The notes beneath the pieces are model-generated. The model searched no databases. It was not told the origin of the DNA and was given only the letters and a program-made list of their open reading frames with translations. Of a DNA stretch of 64,000 nucleotides, positions 56,117 to 64,000 are shown in pieces. Numbering within the stretch: position 1 is the stretch's first letter; each line of letters begins with the position of its first letter. Origin of the DNA: Channallabes apus. Its lineage: Eukaryota; Chordata; Actinopteri; Siluriformes; Clariidae. A program made the translations under genes and the position numbers. The stretch is from the NCBI GenBank assembly GCA_030522415.1, contig CM060121.1, positions 6,290,476-6,354,475 of the forward strand, written 5' to 3'.

Positions 56117-56280
56117 GACAAAATATTGGATCGAGGGCTGACTTTCAATGGATCGCAGCGATGGCGCTGCTCTGCCACTCACGACACCCCGACCCAGAAT
56201 CAGGTCGTCTACGAATCATTTAGCACCAGGTTCAACACAAACTTGCGATGCGCGATCGGACAGGGTGCGGGGATCGCGCT
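56117..56280 (-). rRNA. 28S rRNA 3' end fragment (pseudogene)
   Basis: The plus strand reads TCGAGGGCTGACTTTCAAT, CGACCCAGAATCAGGTCGTC and TACGAATCATTTAGCACCAG, the complement of the conserved 28S 3' terminus. About 164 bp are kept, ending where the right satellite array begins. Confidence 0.82.
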
Positions 56281-57720
56281 TTTTTATACCCCTCTAAAAT
56301 GTAATAATGCCCCATATCTCAAAAATGCTGCAGTAAAATTGTTTCATATTTGGTGTGTATATAGTATGGGACGTCCTGAATAAGAACTGGTGGTTGTTTT
56401 TTTCTACTTATTAGAAATGGGGACTTTATACCCATTTAAAGTGTAATAATGCCCCATATCTCAAAAATGCTGCAGTAAAATTGTTTCATATTTGGTGTGT
56501 ATATAGTATGGGACGTCCTGAATAAGAACTGGTGGTTGTTTTTTTCTACTTATTAGAAATGGGGTCTTTATACCCCTTTAACATGTAATAATGTCCAATA
56601 TCTCAAAAATGCTGCAGTAAAATTGTTTCATATGTGGTGTGTATATAGTATGGGACGTCCTGAATAAGAACTGGTGGTTGTTTTTTTTTCTACTTATTAG
56701 AAATGGGGACTTTATACCCCTTTAAAGTGTAATAATGTCCAATATCTAAAAAATGCTGCAGTAAAATAGTTTCATATTCGGTGTGTATATAGTATGGGAC
56801 GTCCTGAATAAGAACTGGTGGTTGTTTTTTTCTACTTATTAGAAATGTGGTCTTTATACCCCTTTAAAGTGTAATAATGCCCCATATCTGAAAAATGCTG
56901 CAGTAAAATAGTTTCATATGTGGTGTGTATATAGTATGGGACGTCCTGACTAAGAACTGATCATTGTTTTTTTCTACTTATTAGAAATGGGGTCTTTATA
57001 CCCCTTTAAAGTGTGATAATGTCCAATATCTCAAAAATGCTGCAGTAAAATTGTTTCATATTTGGTGTGTATATAGTATGGGACATCCTGAATAAGAACT
57101 GCTGGTTGTTTTTTTCTACTTATTAGAAATGGGGACTTTATACCCCTTTAAAGTGTAATAATGCCCCATATCTCAAAAATGCTGCAGTAAAATTGTTTCA
57201 TATTTGGTGTGTATATAGTATGGGACGTCCTGAATAAGAACTTATCATTGTTTTTTTTCTACTTATTAGAAATGGGGTCTTTATACCCCTTTAAAGTGTA
57301 ATAATGTCCAACATCTCAAAAATGCTGCAGTAAAATTGTTTCATATGTGGTGTGTATATAGTATGGGATGTCCTGAATAAGAACTGCTGGTTGTTTTTTT
57401 CTACTTATTAGAAATGGGGTCTTTATACCCCTTTAAATTGTAATAATGTCCAATATCTCAAAAATGCTGCAGTAAAATAGTTTCATATGTGGTGTGTATA
57501 TACTATGGGACGTCCTGAATAAGAACTTATCATTGTTTTTTTCTACTTATTAGAAATGGGGACTGTATACCCCTTTAAAGTGTAATAATGCCCCATATCT
57601 CAAAAATGCTGCAGTAAAATAGTTTCATATGAGGTGTGTATATAGTATGGGACGCCTCCTATGATAATTGGCCGTTATTTTTTTTTACTTATTAGAAATG
57701 ACGTCTGTATAGGCTTCTGA
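56281..57720 (-). repeat. 142-bp tandem satellite array, right arm (inverted)
   Basis: About ten units that are the inverse complement of the left array (GGGGTCTTTATACCCC, TCAAAAATGCTGCAGTAAAA, GGACGTCCTGAATAAGAA). The last unit near 57640-57720 is diverged, mirroring the diverged first unit of the left arm. Confidence 0.95.
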
Positions 57721-58104
57721 AGTGTAATGTCATTATTCTTGATATCACCTTTATGATAATTATTGATTAGTGATTCAGACTTTTAAACCTATTGTAAACT
57801 TATTTTGCTATTTACTTTCATTGCAGACATTACACCTAATGAATGCACTCAAAAATAACAGAAATTATAGAGCATTGGTCAAATGAATAAACAACTGAAG
57901 GATTAAAAATGAGTATATCATTTATATTGTCTTCAATTTGCATATAATTTATCTGTAAACACAACTACATTTACAATGACTGTATAAGAAGAAATATACA
58001 GAAAACATTAGACATCGCACCTATAAACAATAAGGAAAACAAAAAATGCAAAACACCAGTTTCGAAACATGACACCTTTTTATGTCACATCACAATCACG
58101 CTGG
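57721..58104. other. Right arm spacer
   Basis: AT-rich and unlike the left arm spacer. No gene is seen. Confidence 0.4.
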
Positions 58105-58249
58105 GCTTTTCAAGAAAAGCGCTCTGAAAGCGCGTTCTCTGTTTGTTGTTCATGAAACTACCGTAATCACTGTAATATGCGCGCGCACTAAAATCAATCG
58201 CGGCTGGCTTGACCGTGTTTTTCTGAACCGCGGCTGGCTTTACCGCAGT
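58105..58249 (-). repeat. Right terminal inverted repeat
   Basis: Inverse of 49214-49358, ending GGCTGGCTTTACCGCAGT. Confidence 0.85.
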
Positions 58250-58257
58250 TGTGTGTG

Positions 58258-58649
58258 CGTGTCTCCTCCTCAGGGCTGAGCAGAGTCTGCAGGGTCGGGG
58301 TAAGACCTGTCATTACAGGAATCTTGGATTAAAGTCAATGCTGAGACGTGAGACGTGAGCGCCATTATCTCGAGTGATTACTACTGTGTGTTTCTTGGAA
58401 GGAAAGGACTGTGCTTGTGTATAACTGCCCGCCTGCAGACCCAGCCTGAGGAGGTTCCCTAAGGAGCGTCCCTCTTTTGTTTAGTTGTGTTTCTTTTTGT
58501 TACGTGCTTGTGTGTTTTATTTGAGTTTCGTTTTGCAACCAAGACTATCTTAAAAGGAAAGAACGAAGAAGAGAAAATAAAACGTGAATTTGAGTTTCAA
58601 CTTGAACCTGCATCTTGCGTCCTTATTGAATAAGCCATAGAACATGACA
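58258..58649 (+). repeat. Solo LTR, right part
   Basis: It continues the LTR begun at 48973. It has an AAAATAAAACG polyadenylation-type string at about 58574 and ends AGAACATGACA, with the TGACA end complementary to the TGTCA start. CTCTC follows at 58650-58654. Confidence 0.6.
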
Positions 58650-59123
58650 CTCTCTCGGTTTATGCTGGTCATCATTGGATTAGTGAGAATTTACAAAGAA
58701 CAAAGCAATAAAAAATATTTTTTATTGCAGGGTGATTATTTTCCTGATATCTGAACTCTCTTGCATTTTTACTATTTGTCCACATGCATACACTGCACAC
58801 ATGTACAGTATAATAACTTAATAAATAATGTATTTTAAAAGGATAAATCCTGTATTCTCATTTTGTCCATTGAACAGTTCTCTCTCTGTACTTTCTAGAG
58901 ATCGTGGTCAAGATAAACAACTAAAGCAAGTGCTTTTTTTACAGCACATATAATAGGTTTACTGAGAAACAGAAGTTCCATATGTACTAATTTAACCTCT
59001 CACTTCCTTTAAATTATACAGTGATCTTTTGTAAGTCGCTCTGGATACAAGCGTCTGCCAAATGCCTAAATTGAGGTGGCTCTGGCCCCTTGGAGCATAA
59101 CTCCACATCACTTCTGATGGACT
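58650..59123. other. Non-coding DNA with SINE tail
   Basis: GTAAGTCGCTCTGGATACAA at 59032-59075 is a SINE/LINE tail fragment. Nothing else is recognised. Confidence 0.45.
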
Positions 59124-59618
59124 GTTGTGGTCAGTGACGGTTTTAGGGTAGGGCAAAGTGGGCAGCCGCCCAGGGCGGCATTTTTTTTTATGTCACGTGG
59201 GGGGCGGCACACGAACCTGGAGTAAAAAATAATAATCTGTGCCGCTAAGCGGTTTTCTATTATCTGTGATACCTGCGCCGCCCCTGAATGAGCCGCACAG
59301 AAGCTGAGCGGAGAGGACCGGGGGGGAGGGGTTGGGGGGATGTACAGTTCACCTCTCCCAAATGAAGCGGACAAGAAGGGGGCTAAATTATGTCTACCTG
59401 ACTTTCTTACAAATAACACACATTTCATTCAAAATATTATAAACACACATCAATAATTTGCACTTTTTTCATTTATTTAATTGTGTGAAATGGCAAATAA
59501 AAATGGGTAATAAAAACGATTATGATGTGGAGGTGAATTGGTTTAGTCTTGACTTCTGGTTGTGAGTGACAGCGTTGGGGGAAATCTGTTGACCGTCGAA
59601 TCGTCGATAGTAACAGCG

Positions 59619-59702
59619 ATGGAGAAAAAAAGGCCAAAGCTGTCAGGGGCCCAATTTAGAAAAAAAAGAAAAGATGAGGAGAAACGGGCAAAAGATAAAG
59701 GT
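59619..59702 (+). pseudogene. hAT/ZMYM-like N-terminal exon
   Basis: It encodes MEKKRPKLSGAQFRKKRKDE and EKRAKDKG, then reaches GTATACAAC, a possible splice donor. Fish hAT-derived proteins annotated as zinc finger MYM-type 1-like start in this way (from memory). The TTF/zinc-finger and most of the catalytic region are missing downstream. Confidence 0.5.
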
Positions 59703-60226
59703 ATACAACAATGTTCTCTCTGTATGATTAAGTTATTCATGTCATCATGTTAATTAGTGGTATAACGTTAACTCTTTTAGCCTTCTTGCTAGGTTTGTTA
59801 GTCTTCTTGCTTATGATGCTTGCTATGCTTACCTTGCTAAACACACACACACACACACACACAATAAAAGCCTAATTTACAAACCATCACAGAAATTCTA
59901 ATGGTTTCTATTAAATACCACAAAATGTAACCACAAAATTATGCTTTGCAGCAAGACTGTTGCAAGTACAGTTATTTATTTCCATTGTTTATTATGTTAA
60001 TGTTGGCTATAGCCAATATATTTACAATATATCTACAGTATAGTGTAAATAGCCAGTTTAATTTACATATGTGTAGATAGTTTAAAAGACATTTTCCATT
60101 TGCTTTAACTGTTACGTGACAAAGCATATAATTTGAGGCAGTAAATTAACCAAGGAGCTAATTGTTCCTCCCTTAGATTAGATTATATTAGATTAATAAA
60201 GTGTCTAATGACTGCCATCAAAAACC

Positions 60227-60520
60227 ATGAGCCTCTTTGAGCTTCTCACTTTTATGCACGATAAGGATCTATCTGAGATCTACCCCAACTTTTGGACTGC
60301 TCTCAGGATTGCACTTACATTGCCAGTGACTGTAGCTCAAGCAGAGAGGAGCTTTTCCAAACTCAGGTTAATCAAGACATACCTGAGGTCAACCATGTCT
60401 CAGGAACGACTCACTGGCCTTGCTGTCATAAGCAGAAATCATGCAATAGGGGAGCAGATCTCATATGATGCCATTATTGATGACTTTGCATCTAGAAAGG
60501 CCAGAAAAGTCATATTTTAG
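60227..60520 (+). pseudogene. hAT transposase C-terminal dimerisation domain
   Basis: This 97-codon frame contains LPVTVAQAERSFSKLRLIKT, YLRSTMSQERLTGLAVIS and ASRKARKVIF, the hallmark hAT C-terminal dimerisation region (AERSFSxLKxIKxxLRSxMxxxRL). The catalytic RNase H-like core is absent upstream within the element, so this is a remnant rather than a working transposase. It ends 25 bp before the nested Tc1. Confidence 0.75.
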
Positions 60521-60544
60521 TTTCAGTTTGTGGTTTCTGTTCTG

Positions 60545-62166
60545 CAGTGAAGTAAATGAGTTATTTTTCCCCGTTCCTGATTTCTTATTCTTTTGCATGT
60601 TTGTCACACTCGAATGTTTCTGCTCATCAAAAACCGTTAACTATTAGTCAAAGATAACATAATTGAACACAAAATGCAGTTTTTAAATTAAGGTTTACGT
60701 TATTAAGGGAGAAAAAAACCTCCAAATCTACATGGCCCTGTGTGAAAAAGTGATTGCCCCCCTTGTTAAAAAATAACTTAACTGTGGTTTATCACACCTG
60801 AGTTCAATTTCTGTAGTCACCCCCAGGCCTGATTACTGAAACACCTGTTTCACAATCAAGAAATCACTTAAATAGGAGCTACCTGACACAGAGAAGTAGA
60901 CCAAAAGCACCTCAAAAGCTAGACATCATGCCAAGATCCAAAGAAATTCAGGAAGAAATGAGAACAAGAGTAATTGAGATCTATCAGTCTGGTAAAGGTT
61001 ATAAAGCCATTTCTAAAGCTTTGGGACTCCAGCGAACCACAGTGAGAGCCATTATCCACAAATGGCAAAAACATGGAACGGTGGTGAACCTTCCCAGGAG
61101 TGGCCGGCCGACCAAAATTACCCCAAGAGCGCAGAGACAACTCATCCGAGAGGCCACAAAAGACCCCAGGACAACATCTAAAGAACTGCAGGCCTCACTT
61201 GCCTCAATTAAGGTCACTGTTCACGACTCCACCATAAGAAAGAGACTGGGCAAAAACGGCCTGCATGGCAGATTTCCAAAGCGCAAACCACTTTTAAGCA
61301 AAAAGAACATTAAGACTAGTCTCAATTTTGCTAAAAAACATCTCAATGATTGCAAAGACTTTTGGGAAAATACTTTGTGGACCGACGAGACAAAAGTTTA
61401 ACTTTTTGGAAGGTGCGTGTCCCGTTACATCTGGCATAAAAGTAACACAGCATTTCAGAAAAAGAACATCATACCAACAGTAAAATATGGTGGTGGTAGT
61501 GTGATGGTCTGGGGTTGTTTTGCTGCTTCAGGACCTGGAAGGCTTGCTGTGATAGATGGAACCATGAATTCTACTGTCTACCAACAAATCCTGAAGGAGA
61601 ATGTCCGGCCATCTGTTCGTCAACTCAAGCTGAAGCGATCTTGGGTGCTGCAGCAGGACAATGACCCAAAACACACCAGCAAATCCACCTCTGAATGGCT
61701 GAAGAAAAACAAAATGAAGACTTTGGAGTGGCCTAGTCAAAGTCCTGACCTGAATCCTATTGAGATGTTGTGGCATGACCTTAAAAAGGCGGTTCATGCT
61801 AGAAAACCCTCAAATAAAGCTGAATTACAACAATTCTGCAAAGATGAGTGGGCCAAAATTCCTCCAGAGCACTGTAAAAGACTCGTTGCAAGTTATCGCA
61901 AACGCTTGATTGCAGTTATTGCTGCTAAGGGTGGCCCAACCAGTTATTAGGTTCAGGGGGCAATTACTTTTTCACACAAGGCCATGTAGGTTTAGATTTT
62001 TTCCTCCCTAAATAATAAAACCCCTCATTTAAAAACTGCATTTTGTGTTTACTTGTGTTATCTTTGACTAATAGGGAATGTGTTTGATGATCAGAAACAT
62101 TTTGTGTGACAAACATGCAAAAGAATAAGAAATCAGGAGGGGGGCAAATAGTTTTTCACACCACTG
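60545..62166 (+). mobile_element. Tc1 transposon nested in hAT
   Basis: Same family as 11280-18009, in plus orientation. The right end is intact (TTTTTCACACCACTG then TA). The outer ~30 bp of the left end are degenerate, and no clean left TA was found. The inner terminal repeat (CCTGATTTCTTATTCTTTTG) is well kept at both ends. Confidence 0.85.
60928..61950 (+). pseudogene. Tc1 transposase with a single nonsense codon
   Basis: A 340-codon frame from MPRSKEIQEE to GGPTSY, the normal length. It carries the two N-terminal HTH regions, the GRPTK linker, [17 protein letters not shown] and [11 protein letters not shown], so the DD34E triad is present. One in-frame TAA at 61399-61401 follows TKV; the equivalent codon in the 11-kb copy is GAA. 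No other stop interrupts the frame. The product would be cut after about 157 residues, keeping DNA binding but losing catalysis. Confidence 0.9.
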
Positions 62167-62377
62167 TATATTAATTCTATATTTATATAATATTTGTTTG
62201 TACACAGTATTATTATTAATTTATTTTAATTTATTTAAGTTCTGAGTAGTTTAATAAAACGTGTGGTGTGTACAAAATGTGAAGGTTTTTTTTTTTTTTG
62301 GCGGGGGGGGGGGGGGGTCGCCGGGAGGGAGTCTCGCCCAGGGAGCAATTCAGTGTGGAACCGCCACTGGTTATGGT

Positions 62378-62744
62378 GTCTAGCACCAGGACATTGGCAA
62401 TGAATTCTTTGGGTGATTGGCATCTGGGTTGGAAGCCTTGGGGTCTTTGCCTGATGGACCCCAGGCACTGGTTGTTCTGGGCCTATCGTGGGCAGCGTTT
62501 TTTTTTGTGATTTGTGATGCGTTGACTTTTCTGTGGGATTGACCTTTTCACCTCCCAGGGGTAAAAGAGCCTTGGGTGCCTATGAGCCTGTCACCAGTTT
62601 ACTGGTATATACAATTGCACTCAAAATTATTCAACCCCCATTGAAAGTTTTTTTTTTTTTTGGCAAAAATTACTAATTTGCAGGTGTTAATAAATCAGTG
62701 AAAAGGAGCAAATTAAATAGCTCACCACAACTAATTTTACAAGT
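62378..62744. other. Non-coding DNA
   Basis: It includes ATTGCACTCAAAATTATTCA at 62613, which resembles the end of a Tc1/mariner-type repeat. No gene is seen. Confidence 0.35.
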
Positions 62745-63025
62745 GGTTTCTCCCAGGAGACTTAGGGCAGGAGACAGGGTGCCAATCCATCATGCACATA
62801 CATACACGCACACTATGGGCAATTTGGGAAAGCCTATTAGTCTAATCTGTATATGATTATCTAATATGATAATATTGTTAATATTATATTAATATAATAT
62901 ACATAATACTATTTTTCTTTTCCTGAAGTGTATACATTTTTTGGCTGATTAATAAATAAAGATAAACTCGGGCCCTGGAGGTGCAATGCGACAGTGCTTA
63001 ACCACTACACCTCTGTGGTGCCTCA
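62745..63025 (-). repeat. Diverged SINE
   Basis: Same family as 23150-23518: TCTCCCAGGAGACTTAGGGC, GGGCAATTTGGGAAAGCC, GGCCCTGGAGGTGCAATGCG and ACCACTACACC. Confidence 0.55.
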
Positions 63026-63119
63026 GAAAAGCTACTGCAGCATAAATCATGCAAATGAAATTGTGCATCACAGCTTGCTCTGTATGTGTTTGTGTAACTG
63101 AAGACTGGTCAGAGTGCTC

Positions 63120-63480
63120 ATGCTGACACATGTCCATGACAAAAAGCACCTAAAGATCAGAACTTTGGAGCAGTAGATCAGTTATTACATGGAGCAATGA
63201 AAGAAGCCTGCATAGTCTGATGAATTATGAATTTCTTTTACACCATGTGGATGGCCTGTGTGTACGCCACTTATCTGAATCCAAAGAACAAACAAGTTTA
63301 AACCGCACCTCACAACTTGAATCTGCTGCTATCGTTGTGTTCCCAGATACCACAGTGTTCATTCAGACGGTTTACAGCATGCCTTGAAAGGTTAGACCTG
63401 TTTTGGTGGCAAAAGGGGGACCTACAGTACTGTAGACAATATTAGGCAGGTGGTTATAATGTTGTGGCTGATCAGTGGGC
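63120..63480 (+). mobile_element. Decayed Tc1-like fragment with terminal repeat
   Basis: It shows SDE-like remnants near 63215, a C-terminal GGCAAAAGGGGGACCTAC, and the terminal ATATTAGGCAGGTGGTTATA ATGTTGTGGCTGATCAGTG, a common teleost Tc1 terminal repeat. It is the same family as 3215-3460 and 5860-6240. Confidence 0.6.
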
Positions 63481-64000
63481 CAGTTGTTTGTTAATTTTTT
63501 AATGGCTTCTTGTGTCTTGCTTTGATTTGTGTGTCTTTTGCGATCAAGCCCTGCAATCACTCTGCACTAACTGCACAAGAGATTTACAAGTATGAAGACA
63601 GATGAATGGTCTGCATGTGCTCATGCTACAGTATATTCTCTTTTTTTCCAAACAAACTTTGTACTGCAATATTGTAAAACAACCCAAGAACAAATATAAT
63701 AACTGAGGCAGAGTTACAGGAACATATTTCCATTTAATATTTACAATATAATATAAAACTATTGAAATTTACAATATAATCTCTGATCAGAGCAACAGAA
63801 ACGAAAAGATTCTGCCCATGTGTAAACATCAGACATCAAATCTTAAGGCAGCTGAAAGTCCACTTATAGCAGAACAAAATTATACATTTTGATCATTTAC
63901 TGTATTTTATCAATGTGGTAAATTGAAGTATTAAAAAGTAGAAAACAACCACATAAAATGATTTTCACAGGTCTTATAGAACAGAGCTTGATCAGTAGTA
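63481..64000. repeat. Duplicated flank, right copy
   Basis: It matches 6300-6960 in order and orientation. No exon is seen before the window ends. Confidence 0.6.

Larger units (their letters stand above)
49214..58249. mobile_element. 9-kb foldback-like element carrying satellite arms and rDNA
   Basis: The ends are inverted repeats of about 145 bp (49214-49358 and 58105-58249) starting ACTGCGGTAAAGCCAGCC, highly similar by eye. TGTGTGTG flanks both sides (49206-49213 and 58250-58257), compatible with an 8-bp target duplication, though it is a simple repeat. Inside each end is about 0.4-0.5 kb of unrelated sequence, then a roughly 1.4-kb tandem array of 142-bp units, inverted between the arms. 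The centre carries a truncated LTR element and an rDNA pseudo-unit. No transposase frame was found. Long inverted arms made of tandem repeats are known from foldback elements such as FB and Galileo; this assignment is by structure only. Confidence 0.65.
59132..62369 (+). mobile_element. hAT transposon, internally deleted, with nested Tc1
   Basis: The left end CAGTGACGGTTTTAG and the right end ...GGAACCGCCACTG are inverted and CAGTG(G/A)CGG-like, as in hAT elements. The flanks GTTGTGGT (59124-59131) and GTTATGGT (62370-62377) are an 8-bp target duplication with one mismatch. Only the first and last coding parts of a transposase remain, and a Tc1 copy sits at 60545-62166. Confidence 0.8.

Noticed and set aside
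57700..58104. Possible match of right and left arm spacers
   Set aside because: Compared in inverse orientation, they show no similarity beyond AT-richness, so the inverted repeat is split into an outer terminal part and the inner arrays.
62281..62345. Poly-T/poly-G run as a functional quadruplex
   Set aside because: It lies inside the right end of the hAT element and resembles an expansion or sequencing-prone homopolymer; no support for a function.

Overview
The window is vertebrate genomic DNA, almost certainly from a teleost fish. It is AT-rich and intron-rich, and it is crowded with repeat types typical of teleosts: several Tc1/mariner families, hAT elements, a chromovirus-type Ty3/gypsy element, tRNA-derived SINEs, LINE 3' ends and long CA/TG microsatellites. 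The mix of SINE and Tc1 families would suit a catfish-like genome, but that is an inference. No prokaryotic features are present. All exon boundaries below were read by eye from GT/AG sites and phase.

The host genes form a minus-strand tandem cluster of CD2/SLAM-family-like immunoglobulin receptors between about 10 and 42 kb. Unit A (10.0-21.2 kb) has a leader, a V-type Ig exon, a transmembrane exon and ITIM-bearing tail exons, and shows no C2 exon. Unit B (26.3-34.2 kb) has leader, V, a second leader-like exon, C2, transmembrane and cytoplasmic exons, plus a decayed ITIM exon. Unit C (39.2-41.5 kb) has leader, V, second leader-like exon and C2, with no transmembrane exon found. B and C are segmental duplicates, including their upstream DNA. 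All internal exons are phase 1-1, so they can be shuffled without breaking frame. Two copies of a SAMD3-like C-terminal exon, one at 0.3 kb (+) and one decayed at 47 kb (-), lie outside the cluster. Flanking sequence at 5.9-7.0 kb recurs at 63.1-64.0 kb.

Mobile DNA fills much of the rest. A Tc1 element (11.3-18.0 kb) was split by a gypsy element whose two 383-bp LTRs look identical. A 2.6-kb non-autonomous LTR element with a 574-codon VNTR reading frame sits upstream of unit C. A hAT element (59.1-62.4 kb) contains a Tc1 copy with one nonsense codon in its transposase. Two internally deleted mariner/Tc1 derivatives share the same kind of deletion.

The most unusual structure spans 48.97-58.65 kb. 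A solo LTR with flanking CTCTC is split by a 9,036-bp element with about 145-bp terminal inverted repeats and TGTGTGTG on both sides. Each arm carries about ten copies of a 142-bp tandem repeat, in opposite orientation in the two arms. The centre holds a truncated LTR element and a rearranged ribosomal DNA unit on the minus strand: 28S 3' end, spacer, 18S 3' half, transcribed spacer without 5.8S, and 28S 5' end. It resembles a foldback-type transposon that carries rDNA.
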